Numbered from the stretch's first letter, positions 48,645-59,870 are shown. The stretch: 64,000 nucleotides of DNA from Rapana venosa (GCA_028751875.1 CM054158.1:54146888-54210887); one strand, 5' to 3'. The notes: generated by a model from the sequence alone, not told the origin. Numbers and translations: made by a program.

Positions 48645-48755
48645 GTGTTTGGTTTTTATTAAGATGTATCCCTACGGGCAGGGACTGGATGTAAAAAAGC
48701 ACATGAGGGCTTAATTCATTATCCTCGAAATAAAAGATTTGTCATTGTCATTGTC
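48645..48755 (+). mobile_element. LINE-type 3' tail in unit 6, 60 bases after the LINE end
   Basis: The segment contains GTTTGGTTTTTATTAAGATG, CCCTACGGGCAGGGACTGG, AAGCACATGAGGGCTT, TTATCCTCGAAATAAAAG and ATTGTCATTGTC. It is the unit's resident tail, separate from the terminal tail of the inserted LINE at 48,470-48,582, so two related tails stand almost side by side. Confidence 0.7.
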
Positions 48756-48990
48756 TCTATACTTCACCTCACTCACTCACTCATTCCACCTGGTATAGTA
48801 CCAATCTATGAAAAATTGGTATTAAAAGGACTCTCTTAAGCTCATTGCTAATATTTTGTTACAGGATTTTTAACGCTATTCTTATCCAATACCATTTTTT
48901 GGAATTGATATGGGGTTTTTAATGGTTATTTTGCTTATGCCACATTTCAATAAAAATGTTTCACAAATGATATGAAAACTAACTCTCTCT

Positions 48991-49080
<90 letters not shown>

Positions 49081-49095
49081 CTCTCTCACCAGGAA

Positions 49096-49112
49096 AACTG
49101 ATGTCATCAGTT
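49096..49112. other. Conserved perfect 17-bp palindrome (second copy)
   Basis: The same sequence as 30,074-30,090, AACTGATGTCATCAGTT, in the same position after the CT tract. Confidence 0.6.
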
Positions 49113-49396
49113 GTCTTGTTTTGATATATAGACGTAGTGTGTGCTGTTTTGTGTTTAACTGTACAAGTGTATAATATTTTTTCTTCCCGCCTTCATGTGC
49201 TTCTGATTAAATCTCAGTTATTGTATTTCCATCCACACATCTCCGTTTAATCAACAGTTAATGGCTGAAGCTGGTTGAAAGCCAGTTGTATCTTTCCATT
49301 GGACACAGGAGTGACAGAGCTTTAGAGAGACCCATTGCACTAGGACATGGTCACAGGGAGAGGGAGACAGACAGACAGACAGACAGACACAGAGAC

Positions 49397-49805
49397 AAAT
49401 TCTTTTATTTCGAGGACAATGATAAATTCTTTTATTTCGAGGATAATGAATAAGCACCCATGTGCTTTTTTACATCCAGTCCCCGTCCTTAAGGATATAT
49501 ATGATAATAAAATAAAATAAAGCCTATAGCAATACACTTACACAGTGTACGGGGGAAAAATCTACACAAAAATCACTGAAGAGAAAGAAGAAAAAAGTAC
49601 TAACAGTAAGGAAGAAAGCAACAGAAACACAGAAACAACCGAAAAAATAGCAAGAACCAAGAGCAAAACAAAAGCGGCAACAACAACAAGGGGGAGGTGA
49701 CACCCAGTAGTTCCCCCTCAACAACAACAACAACAAACAGCAACAAAAACCCCCAAACCAAAACAGAGCCAAACAAAGCAGAACCTCCATAAAATTAAAG
49801 GAGAA
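49397..49805 (-). mobile_element. Truncated LINE 3' end, copy 1
   Basis: On the minus strand the segment starts near GGTTTGTTCTCCTTTAATTT, runs through TTG-rich sequence and GCTCTTGGTTCTTGCTATTT, and ends with GGGGACTGGATG, hairpin AAGCACATGGGTGCTT and TTATCCTCGAAATAAAAGAA. The terminal TTATTTCGAGGA piece is duplicated at 49,404-49,443. It is a 5'-truncated 3'UTR copy of the LINE family ending at 48,582. Confidence 0.7.
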
Positions 49806-49871
49806 CAAACCACCTAAAAGTCATTTTTCAATAACACAATAGTCATATACAAGTAAAACATTCACAATTAT

Positions 49872-49952
49872 ACACGAGAGAGAGAGAGAGAGAAAAGAGA
49901 GAAAAGAGGAGAGAGAGAGAGAGATGGAGAGGAGAGAGAAGAGAGAGAGACA
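49872..49952. repeat. GA microsatellite between two LINE ends
   Basis: Imperfect (GA)n with AAAAG interruptions lies between two near-parallel copies of the same LINE 3' end. Confidence 0.85.
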
Positions 49953-49954
49953 AT

Positions 49955-50358
49955 GACAAATTCTTTCATTTCGAGAAAATGAATAAGCACCCATGTGCTT
50001 TTTTACATCCAGTCCTCACCCTTAAGGATATATATGATAATAAAATAAAATAAAGCCATAGCAATACACTTACACAGCTTAGGGAAAAATATCTACACAA
50101 ATAAAAAATCCCCACAAAAATCACCGAAGGGGAGAGAGAAAAAAAAAAAGTAGCAACAAGTAAGAAAAAGCAGAGCAGAAAACCCACAGAAACAACCGAA
50201 AAAAATAGCAAGAACCAAGAGCAAAACAAAAACGGCAACAACAAGGGGAGAGGGAACAACCAAATAGCAACAACAACCCCAAACCCAAACCAAAACAGAA
50301 TCAAACAAAGCAAAACCACTATAAAATAAAGGAGAACAAACCACGTAAATAGTTTCAT
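49955..50358 (-). mobile_element. Truncated LINE 3' end, copy 2
   Basis: This runs parallel to copy 1, with GGTTTGTTCTCCTTTATTTT, GCTCTTGGTTCTTGCTATTT, ATATATCCTTAAGG, GGACTGGATG and hairpin AAGCACATGGGTGCTT in the same order. Copies 1 and 2 are in the same orientation about 555 bases apart, so a tandem duplication that included the GA tract is likely. A 130-codon frame here is Phe/Leu/Val-rich and not a domain I recognise. Confidence 0.7.
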
Positions 50359-50469
50359 TTTGGCTAACAGAAAGAAACGGCAAAAGTTCTTTGTGCTTTT
50401 ATGGGAGGCAACAGCAATAGTAAACTACATTAAACAAATATTGTAGAAGCAATTTGCATCCCATGCACA

Positions 50470-50516
<47 letters not shown>

Positions 50517-50586
50517 CACACACCACACGCACGCACGCCGCACACACACACCACAACACCACATACCACACGCGCGCGCGCGCGCA
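50470..50586. repeat. CA microsatellite ending in an alternating CG tract
   Basis: (CA)n at 50,470-50,515, then ACGC steps, and a CGCGCGCGCGCGCGC run at about 50,571-50,585. Alternating purine-pyrimidine DNA of this kind can adopt Z-DNA. Confidence 0.85.
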
Positions 50587-50671
50587 GCACTCACACCATG
50601 GGATCAATGTCAACATAAAAATCTTTATGAATATCTTTTATGTATAGAGAAGGACATCTGCATTTTTTTTT

Positions 50672-50875
50672 TTTTTTTAATGTGAAAAATGACTTGTCAT
50701 GATCATACAATCACTGCATAATTATGTGAAAATGACACTTGTCATGATCCATACAATACACCGCAATAATTATGTGAAAAATGACCCCTTGTCATGTCAA
50801 TACAATAATTATGCGAAAAGTGACCTTGTCATTTATTTAATACAAATTTCACTGCAATAATTATGTGAAGCACGT
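50672..50875 (+). repeat. Short tandem repeat of about 52 bp
   Basis: About four imperfect copies contain AATTATGTGAAAAATGAC, CTTGTCAT and CATACAATACACCGCAATAA. The copies vary by indels. It borders the region leading to the scaffold gap. I do not recognise the family. Confidence 0.75.
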
Positions 50876-51218
50876 GTTGCGTTTCCCCTGTAAATGTTAA
50901 AGTGACATTGGTCAAATCCTAGGACTCAAAGATTTCGCATAATTTTTACCACAAAAATGTTGAAAGTTCTAGTCATCATCAATTAGTTTTCTTTTTTAAA
51001 TTCCAATTTTCCGCAAAAAAAACTTTAAGTTGTTTGTTTTAGCAATTTTACTCTTAGTTTTATTAAAATTTTTTCAGTATTTTCTAAAAACCCAAATAGG
51101 TTCCGTTTTTTTTCTCTAATCTGTAAATAAAAAATTTTGCATTGATTAATAAATTTGTCTGTATTTCTCACTCTTTGATCGAGAATCAAACCAAACAAAA
51201 TCGTTCCCTTTGACGCAC

Positions 51219-51718
51219 NNNNNNNNNNNNNNNNNNNNNNNNNNNNNNNNNNNNNNNNNNNNNNNNNNNNNNNNNNNNNNNNNNNNNNNNNNNNNNNNNN
51301 NNNNNNNNNNNNNNNNNNNNNNNNNNNNNNNNNNNNNNNNNNNNNNNNNNNNNNNNNNNNNNNNNNNNNNNNNNNNNNNNNNNNNNNNNNNNNNNNNNNN
51401 NNNNNNNNNNNNNNNNNNNNNNNNNNNNNNNNNNNNNNNNNNNNNNNNNNNNNNNNNNNNNNNNNNNNNNNNNNNNNNNNNNNNNNNNNNNNNNNNNNNN
51501 NNNNNNNNNNNNNNNNNNNNNNNNNNNNNNNNNNNNNNNNNNNNNNNNNNNNNNNNNNNNNNNNNNNNNNNNNNNNNNNNNNNNNNNNNNNNNNNNNNNN
51601 NNNNNNNNNNNNNNNNNNNNNNNNNNNNNNNNNNNNNNNNNNNNNNNNNNNNNNNNNNNNNNNNNNNNNNNNNNNNNNNNNNNNNNNNNNNNNNNNNNNN
51701 NNNNNNNNNNNNNNNNNN
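51219..51718. other. Assembly gap of exactly 500 N
   Basis: Exactly 500 N are present, a placeholder size rather than a measured gap. GT-rich satellite begins about 120 bases to the right. Reading frames spanning the gap are meaningless. Confidence 0.99.
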
Positions 51719-51828
51719 ACCAACCAACACCAAAAAAACCCCCGCTCTTTACCTGTGTTCCTGACTAACATCGACCCGCTGACACGGGCGCAAGGGTACA
51801 AAACAACAAACAATTATATTTTGCATTT

Positions 51829-53370
51829 TTGGTGCTTTGGGTTTTTGGTGGTGTGTTGTGTTTTTGGGTATTGGTGGTGTGGTGTGTGTGTGTTTTGTGT
51901 GTGTTTTGTTGGTGTGTTGGTTTTTGTGTTGTGTGGTGTGTTGGGGTGTTGGTGTGTGTGTGTGGGGGGGGTACTGTTTGGGTTTTGGGTTGGTGTTTGG
52001 TTGTGTGTGTTTTTTGGTGTTGTTGTTGTGTGTGGTTGTGTGTGTGTGTGTGGTGTGTGTTATTGTGTTATGTGTTGTATGTGGTGTGAGAGGAGGACAA
52101 GACAGGACGAGACAATCCCAATATGAACGGACAAAGCACTATGCCTGCCGCTTTTACTATACTACTACGCGCTGCTGCTGCACGCTACCCCCAAATAAAC
52201 AACTACTCTAAAAACTACAAATTTGCAACATCTACCCAAAAACTACTACTACGCTACTTTTACTAAAAAAATTACTCTACTACTACTGCTGCGCGCATTG
52301 CGCTGCTATACACACACAATACTACATTCCACTAGCGGCTGCGCACGATACTACACTATTACTACTTCCTGTATTTAAGTTTCTACTACAACTGCGCTAC
52401 GCCGCGCTGCACCAACTACAAACTACACTACACTTTCACTTTTATTACAACTACTACTTTTACTACACTACTTACACTAACACACAAAAACTCCCCTTTA
52501 CTACTACTAACTCTACAACTACCAAACTTAAGTCAGTATAATGGAAAGAACTTTAGGCGTGGTTCCAGATCAAAACAGCTGTTCAGGCCGTCGGCGTGCG
52601 TGCGGGTGCGTGCTGCCGTTGCGTGCGTGCGTGCTTTCTGCGTGCTGCGGCGTGGGGGTGCGTGCGGCTGCTGCTGCGTGCGTGCTCGTGCTGCGGGTTG
52701 GGTTGGTGTGTTGTGTGTTGGTGCTCTTTGTATGTGATGATTATGTCAGGTATTTGATTTTTTCAGGTATGGTGTGGGCCTTTTTTGGTGTTGTGTGGTG
52801 GGGTGTGTGTGTGTTGTTGTGTGTGTTGTGTGTTGTGTGTGTGTGGGTGTGGGTGTGGGGTGTGTGGGGGGGTGTGTTCTGCAAATTCCGTTGTTGGCGC
52901 GTGCGTGTTTGAAAAATTTTGGGGATGTTTGTTTTTTGTGCATGCACCATTGTGCTTTTTTTCTCGTTTTTGGTGTTTTGGGTGGGTGTTTTTTTGCGTC
53001 ATTTGTTGTGCGAGCTTTGGGTTGTGAAAGGGGGAAGCAAACGCACTTTCTTGGTGTTGTGGGGTGCAACTTGCGTGCTTCGGGGCCACGCATGCGGTTA
53101 TGTCCACACACACACCACACACCACACACTTACACACACTTACACACACTTTACACACACACGGTGACACAACAAAAAATTAAGGCAGCGTGTAGTCAAA
53201 TGTAAAAGGGTACTTGATCATACCCACCACCCCCACCAAGAGAAAAAACAAGAATAAAAGAAGTAGTGCTACTTTTAAACCCACCTCACTTCCGGTATTT
53301 ATTTCCTGTCTATATATTTACCATAAAAAGGGGGCAATAGGGGCAAAGTAATCCTAACCCCGTGTGGGGT
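51829..53370 (+). repeat. Composite satellite of about 1.65 kb, copy 1
   Basis: Block order: GT tract (51,840-52,080), GACAATCCCA (52,111), imperfect CTA trinucleotide repeat (52,140-52,515), AGTCAGTATAATGGAAAG (52,531), GGTTCCAGATCAAAA, GCGT repeat (52,590-52,690), GATTATGTCAGGTATTTGAT (about 52,739), GT, GCATGCACCATTGTGC (about 52,940), CA (53,105-53,162), and GGCAAAGTAATCC (about 53,341). Every block recurs in order in copy 2. Overlapping Cys/Val frames are repeat products. Confidence 0.85.
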
Positions 53371-53527
53371 GTTTTAAATGTCGTCCCTTGGTGCTGTGTT
53401 TGTTGTGTGTGTGTGTGTGTGTGTGTGTTGTGGTGTGTGGGTGGTGTGTGTGTGTGTGTGTGTGTGTGTGTAGTGTGCGTGTGTGTGTGTGTAGGGGGGT
53501 GGTACGTGTTTGGGTATTGGGGTATGT

Positions 53528-53575
<48 letters not shown>

Positions 53576-53699
53576 GTGTGTGTGTGTGTGTGTGTGTGTG
53601 TGAGTGTATGTGTGTGTATGTGTGTTTATTGTGTTTGAGAGAGAAGAGACAGAGACAGAGACAAAGAGACAATCCCATATATGTAACAGGACAAATCAC

Positions 53700-54150
53700 T
53701 ACTGCTACTGCCTACTGCTATTACTACTACTACTACTGCTGCTGCTGCTGCAACTGCTAACCTACCACAACTAACCTACTACTACTACTAACTTACTACT
53801 ACTACTGCTACATCTACTCCTACTACTACTAATGCTACTGTTACTACTACTACTTACTACTACTACTACTGCTGCTGCTGCTATTGCTGCTCTAGTACTA
53901 CTACTACAACTACTACTAATGCTACTGCTGCTGCTAGCTACTGATAGCACTACTAATTACTACTTCTGCTACTATGCTTCTACTACCACTCGCGGCTACT
54001 GCTACAGCTGCTGCACTGCTACTACTACTTACTACTTAAACTACTATTACTAACTATATTCTACTACTACTATTACTGTCTACAACTTACTACTACTACT
54101 CTACAACTACTTACTTACTACTACTACTATTCACTACTACTAACCGCGAA
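53700..54150. repeat. CTA trinucleotide repeat with CTG interruptions
   Basis: About 450 bases of (CTA)n carry short CTGCTGCTG stretches (53,737-53,750 and 53,871-53,880). The shorter, more eroded counterpart is at 52,140-52,515 in copy 1. Confidence 0.9.
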
Positions 54151-54224
54151 CTTACGTCAGTATGGAAATGGAAACTGACTTTATGGCTGTGGTTCCAAGA
54201 CTCAAAAGTCAGCTTTCAGACGTC

Positions 54225-54268
54225 GTGCGTTCCGTGCGTGCGTGCGTGCGGCGTGCGTGCGTGCGTGC

Positions 54269-54299
<31 letters not shown>

Positions 54300-54345
54300 T
54301 GCGTGCGTGCGTTGCGTAGCGTGCTGCGTGCGTGCGTGCGTGCGT
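54225..54345. repeat. GCGT tetranucleotide repeat
   Basis: (GCGT)n has occasional single-base slips. The Arg/Ala/Cys/Val frame through it is a repeat product. Confidence 0.9.
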
Positions 54346-54521
54346 GTGTGTGTGGTGTGTGTGTGGGTGTGTGGGCTCTTTATTAGTGTGATGATTATGT
54401 CATGAATTTGATTTTTCAGGTATGTGTTTGTGTGCGCTTATCCGTGGTGTGTGTGTGTGTGTGTGTGTGTGTGGTGAGTGTGGTGTGTTTGTGTGTGAGT
54501 TGTGTGTGTGAGTGTGTGTGT

Positions 54522-54552
<31 letters not shown>

Positions 54553-54641
54553 CGTATGTGCGCGGTGGTGTGCGCGTGCGTGTGTGTGTGAAAATGTGTG
54601 TATGTTTGCTTTTTGCATGCACACAAATGTGCCTATGTTTG

Positions 54642-54672
<31 letters not shown>

Positions 54673-55076
54673 TTCGTCATGTGTGTGTGGTGCGAGCAAT
54701 GTGCGTGGCATGTGGAGCAAACGCACGTGCTTGTGTTGTGTTGTGTGCGAACTTGCGTGCTTGCAGGCGCACCATGCGGTATGTTCCAACACACACACAC
54801 ACACACACACACACACTTACACACAACTTACACACACTTACACACACACAGTGACACAATCAAAAGATAAGGCCAGCGAGGTGATGTCAAAGTGTAAGTA
54901 ATGTAGCTTGAGTCATAGCACCAGACACCAACCACCACCCACAGAAAAAAACAAGAAGTGAAGTGAAGTAGTCTACATTCTAACGACTTCACTTCTCTGT
55001 ACTGTATGTTCCTGTGCTATATATGTACATTGATGAGCAAAGCGGCTATAGGGTACAAAGTAATCCCCTATACGCC

Positions 55077-55550
55077 CGTGTGTGTGTGTGTGGTAAGTCT
55101 GTCCGTGTGTGTGCGTGTGTTTGTGTGTGTGTTGTGGTGTGTGTTGGTGTGAGTGTGTGTGTGTGTGTGGTGTGTGCCCTCTGTGTGTTGAGTGCGTGAC
55201 GTGTGTGTGTGTGGGGTGTGTGTGGGTAGTGTGTGGTGGTAGTGTGTGTTGTGTGTGTGGTGTGGTTGTGTGTGAGTGTTGTGGTGTGTGTGTGTGTGTG
55301 TGTGAGTGCGTGTGTGCCTCACGAGGTGCTATACGTGTGGTCAATGTTTGTGGGTATGTAAGTGACGCCCAATTGTGTGTCGTAGCGAGCGTGTTTGCGT
55401 GTGTGTGTGTGTGTGGAGTGTGTGTTGGTTGCGCGCGCCTCTGAGTGTGTATGCACGTGCCGCTCATGCGGGTGTTTACACGTGTGTCAATGTTTGTGGC
55501 TATGTAAGTGAGCCCATTGTGTGTGATAGCGTGCGTGCGTGCGTGTGTGT
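55077..55550 (+). repeat. GT-rich region with a duplicated segment of about 130 bp
   Basis: The GT tract (55,078-55,310) looks like the start of a third satellite copy. It is followed by two related segments (about 55,318-55,410 and 55,452-55,548). Both contain GTCAATGTTTGTGG, TATGTAAGTGA, TTGTGTGTGATAGC/CGTAGC and GCGTGTGTGTGTGTG. The region ends exactly where the minus-strand LINE tail begins. Confidence 0.75.
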
Positions 55551-55552
55551 GT

Positions 55553-55660
55553 GTCAAGTCAAGTCAAGTCAAGTCAAGTCAAAATTTTATTTCCAGATGG
55601 TACATTGAATAAGCAATGCATTTGCTTTTTTTCCTCAAGCCATCTATCTAAGAACAAATT
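55553..55660 (-). mobile_element. Hairpin tail of the second LINE
   Basis: On the minus strand: GATGGCTTGAGG, hairpin AAGCAAATGCATTGCTT (55,610-55,627), TTCAATGTACCATCTGG, AAATAAAATTTTGAC and (TTGAC)n. It is homologous in layout to the tail at 48,470-48,582 (AAGCAC..GTGCTT, TTATTC, AATAAAA, TTGTCA repeats) but belongs to a different subfamily. Confidence 0.7.
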
Positions 55661-55721
55661 TCGTAATGATTATATTAAGACACACTACATATTGCATCGT
55701 TTACCATTAAATTAAAACCAG

Positions 55722-55724
<3 letters not shown>

Positions 55725-55758
<34 letters not shown>
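55725..55758. repeat. A34 homopolymer
   Basis: A run of 34 A within the inferred LINE 3'UTR. Confidence 0.9.
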
Positions 55759-55760
<2 letters not shown>

Positions 55761-56599
55761 CGAAACTGAAAACAGTGAAAAATACAAAATTAACCCACAT
55801 ATTCATATACAATCGCACACACATACTCCATGCCACACCTAGCCCGTGCGCGCTCACGTCCACACCACACATTTAAATAAAAAAAAATGTTTTAGAATTA
55901 AAAAAAGAAACATAAAACGTCAGGACCACACAAAATTACTCACTTACTGTTTTCAATATCCATTTTTTCCATCACGCTTGATGACTTAATAATAATAAAA
56001 AAGATACAGGAATAAAACGATAGAAAATTACTAGGCATATCGTCATTACTGAAATCTCCCTTCAAAGACCTCCCCCTCTCCTCCTCCACCCACGAAACGG
56101 GTGCTTTATATGCGCTCATACTATTTTAAATAGCGCTTTTTTAAAAAAGACAATATTCACGACAATAACTATCCAAGCCAGAGAATCAATAAGATTACAA
56201 TAATGATTATTATAATAGCGATACAATTATAACAACAATCACCCATCCCCAAAGAGAACACAATATAAGCCAAATGAACCATCACCATGAGACAATAACA
56301 TAACAGATGATAACAGAAAAGCATTGGAAAGGAAAGGGGTGGGGGTGGAGTATCAAGGTGGAAGGGGAAACACATCCTTCACTTCAATAGTAGAAAAACT
56401 AATTTTTAAAAAACAAACAAATATTCAAACAAGTAGAACCCCTATATGATACCTAAATTCAAAGCCCATAATCACCTGGAACTATCAAACTAAAACAAAA
56501 TTCAACTAAAACAGTATCGCTATATAGTACAAAAAAACTCATCTCTAACTGCAATAAAAACAACACCACTATAAAAATCTACTTGAATTAGACAAGAAA

Positions 56600-56745
56600 A
56601 GGGCATGAGGAGAGGAGAGGAAAGGAGAGGAGAGTGAGAGGAGAGGAAAGAGAGAGAGAGAGAGAGAAGAGAGGAGAGAGAGAGAAGATAGCAGGAGATA
56701 GAGAGAGAGAGAGGAGAGAAGAGAGAGAGAGAGAAGAGAGAAGGA
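56600..56745. repeat. GA microsatellite
   Basis: Imperfect (GA)n with GGAGAGGAG interruptions; read on the minus strand it is the CT tract after ORF2, as in the first long LINE (46,938-47,042). Confidence 0.85.
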
Positions 56746-57049
56746 CACACATCAGCTATCAGGGACTACATAAAAAGATTTTTTAAAAATTTCCTCCGTA
56801 TTCCACCTGTTTCAACATTGAGATTATTTACTAGCTTGCAATAGATTCACTTACTTCTTTGCATAATTAAGTGTGCTCTTTCCTGCCTCCACCCCCCTCC
56901 CTCCACACATAAAACAGTGTGTACTGTAGAATTTCTAGTCACAGTAAGATATACTTTGAATTTTTGTTTTTTGTATGAATACATAAGTGCTGGAAATTGG
57001 TAATATGGGTTTATTTTTTGCCCGTCTTAATTCAGGTTATTTGCCTGAT

Positions 57050-59870
57050 TAGTCAATTCCTAGCATTCATTGCATTAAATGGCTGTTTAGCTGTGCCTTG
57101 AACTGATTTTTTTTTGATAGATTTTAAGCGTTTTGGGAGCTTGGTTCCATAAGTCACTACCTGAGTACAAGAAGCCTTGATTTGTAAAGATTATTTCTAT
57201 TTCTTGGTCTCGAAATTTAGAAATATGATTATGTCAGTGTTCATTATTTTGAAGCGATTGGTGATCTTTGGAGTAGGGGCATTTCCATTGATAATTTCTG
57301 ACAAAATAGAGCTTTATTTAGCTAAGTCAGTTTTGAAGGTTAGGATATTTGTTTTCTTATAAACGTTGATGGGTAGGGGATCTTGATTGAAATAGAAAAG
57401 TATCAGTGCTCGTTTATATAATCTAAGAAGTCAATTTTAAATTCTTGTATCACTGCAGCTGTCCCAAAGAGCTGAAGCATAGTCAACTATAGGCAAAATA
57501 TGGCCGCAAAAAAAGAGTTTTGCGAGAGTGGTTCTTCAGAAAATGTTGTTATTTTAGATAACTGAAGTAGCTAGTACGAAAGACGTTTTCCTAGCGCCAT
57601 CACATGTTCGGGTCCATGTAAGATTTTTGTCAATAAATACACCCAGAATTCTGTGGGAGTCAACTTTCTTCATTACTCTTTTGTCATCAACAGAGGTTGG
57701 AATTTATCTTTCATTTTTTGGTCCTTATGTCCTTGCTATACATAATACACTTAGTATTTACGCGTATTTAAAGGACATATGGTTTCGCTAAGTCCATGTA
57801 ACCAATCTGACCAATATTGTGTTGAAGTTAGATGGTAAGCTGTGGGGGTCAGAATCACTACAATCGAGGGATGTATGTCATCAGCAAAACATTTCACAAG
57901 CTACATTCTAAATTGGGGTAAGTCATTTACCTAGATTTGAAATAGAAGTGGACCCCATATTGACCCTTGTGGTACTCCAAGTTTAATAGTACTAAGTTCA
58001 GATGTATGATTATTTTGCAGTTACTAATGCTGCCTATTCGACCAAAGCATTTCAAAAGATTTATCATTTCTGTGTTAGTTTTAATACCAAGTGAAGTTTT
58101 ACAGCAATAATAGGGAATGATTGTATTACATCAATGCTTTTCAAGTCAACAAAAAGAAGGCCTGTAAATAATTATCATTGATGTTTGTAGGAGATTGTCT
58201 GTAATTTGTGTAAGAGTTTTGTGACAGGAATAGATATTATTACGAAACTACTGATCTTCATTAATAGATGTTGTTTACAAGTAGAATATACGGATTTTTG
58301 GATATGTTATTTCAATAGGGTTTAGATAAAACAGACAAAATGAAATTGGTCCTGTAATTTGAGGACAAGCAGTATCACCTGATTTGTGGCCTGGTATGAT
58401 TTTTGCTATTTTAAATAGCAGGAAAGTTGGTTTTCTCTATGCACAGTTATACAAGATGTCAGTGTCCCAGCTATAACTTGACCACAAAAAAGCTAAATTA
58501 TCTTCACATCTAGATTGGTCTAAACCACGTGTTCTGGAACTTTTTTGAAAGACAGCTTTCAAGACGTCAGTGATTGTCATATGGCAGTAGTTATAAATGG
58601 GAATTTATTTCTTTTGATTCGATATATTGTCTAAGTAATGGAGATCATTTTCATTTGACTTGTCATTTGATTTACTTTGTCACAATGATTGAGAAGTTGG
58701 TTGTTCAATCATCAGCTGATATAACTTTAACTGTCTGTGACTTTTGATATAGGTTTATATACATAATGGATTGATGGCTTTCCCAATAACTTGTCGAAGT
58801 CGGTTGTTGTAATTAAACAACTTATGAATGTAATCACGTTTTGAGATTGCGTTTTTAGTAAGTTATTTGTTCTTTGTGCTCTGAACTGCTCATATTTGAA
58901 CCATGTGTTTTCAAATAGTCTCTTAGTTATTTTCGGATTCTATGTCTTTTGTGATCCAAGGTGTTTGATTTTTTCTTTAACTCTTTTTTTATGAAAGGGC
59001 ATGTTTGTCGTATACTGAAGTTAAATTTCCTAATCCAAAATTCAACACTTCATCAGGTCTCGGATTTGTATATGGCATGGAAATGGCGAGTTTTTCAAGT
59101 CTGAAAGTAAATCTTGCTTCGTTAAAGTTTTTAAATTTCCTGTAAAAACTAGTTTTTATGCCCTACTTTAGGTATTTTGATAAGATTTTTTAAACCAAGT
59201 AATGCACACTGATTATGAGCACGCATCCCCAACCACATGATGGAGCACATACTTTCTGTGTTATGTGTGTATTTGTAGTAGTGTAGATATATCATAATGT
59301 TTTAGAGTTAATTGTTATCCGAGTGGTCCTAACTATTAGTTTGTTCTAGGCCATACATAGTACATGTTTTGTGGCTCCATTTTTGGTTTAAGGGTTTTAA
59401 TAAGTCTATATTAAAATCCCCAAGAATAATAGATTCAATCGTTTAAAAAAGTATTACCACTCCATACAGGGAAGTTGAATTTTTCTCTAGCCAGTCTCTG
59501 GTTCTAGAAGATTTCTGTATAAAACCTATTAATATTGGTCCCTATTGTGTTTTTAATTTATTTCAATCCACATGGATTCATATTTCAAAAACCTCAAGGT
59601 TTATATATTCTTTTACAACTGAGCGAGGAGCTATATATTTAAGTAGCCCGGTGGAACTTGGGTTTGTGAGGATCTTCAACGAAGTTTTGATACCCTGGAA
59701 TATCATGTGTGCACTGTTAAACATTTGGAGAGATCGGGATCAGCTAGTCAAAACCAATGATACTGCTTTCCACTGTTGTATAGTATGGTTTGCAATGTCA
59801 TCATTTTTGTTTGTTGCATTGTCGCTATTCAGGTAAGCCTACTCGAGGCCCTGTATTGTTGGCCACTTGT
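57050..59870 (-). pseudogene. LINE ORF2 (APE endonuclease and reverse transcriptase), moderately decayed
   Basis: In minus-strand order: endonuclease fragments around IAPRSVVKEYINLEVFE (about 59,585-59,640) and the catalytic-core ILGDFNIDLLK (59,398-59,432); an RT entry region with AKIIPGHKSGD (about 58,370-58,410); motif B GVPQGSIWGP (57,951-57,982); motif C FADD (57,877-57,888), intact; RILGVFIDKNLTW (57,610-57,663); DYASALWDSC (57,455-57,485); LWNQAPKTLK (57,121-57,155) near the end. Stops and frameshifts interrupt it. It is better preserved than the ORF2 at 44,020-46,880, since its catalytic Asp pair remains. It would encode the nuclease and polymerase of a CR1/L2-like element. Confidence 0.85.

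Larger units (their letters stand above)
48583..49396 (+). repeat. Macrosatellite unit 6 right part and start of unit 7
   Basis: The satellite continues with CT, its own LINE-type tail (48,645-48,755), ACTC repeats, TGGTATAGTACCAATC, the GGATTTTTAACG..GGAATTGATATGGGG block, a long CT tract (48,983-49,086), the palindrome (49,096-49,112), the anchor ATCCACACATC (49,231) and the block ending GACATGGTCACAGGGAGAGG. The array ends at about 49,396 in GACA repeats where a minus-strand LINE 3' end begins. Confidence 0.85.
53371..55076 (+). repeat. Composite satellite of about 1.65 kb, copy 2
   Basis: Same order as copy 1: GT (53,405-53,610), GACAATCCCA (53,668), CTA/CTG repeat (53,700-54,150), GTCAGTATGGAAATGG (54,157), GCGT (54,225-54,345), GATTATGTCATGAATTTGAT (54,392), GT (54,440-54,560), GCATGCACACAAATGTGC (54,617), CA (54,787-54,855), and CAAAGTAATCCCC (55,053). 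Block-to-block offsets from copy 1 grow from about 1,557 to 1,710, so tracts differ in length. It is better preserved than copy 1. Confidence 0.85.

Noticed and set aside
51025..51813. Long frames across the N gap
   Set aside because: Undetermined bases contain no stop codons by construction; nothing can be inferred.
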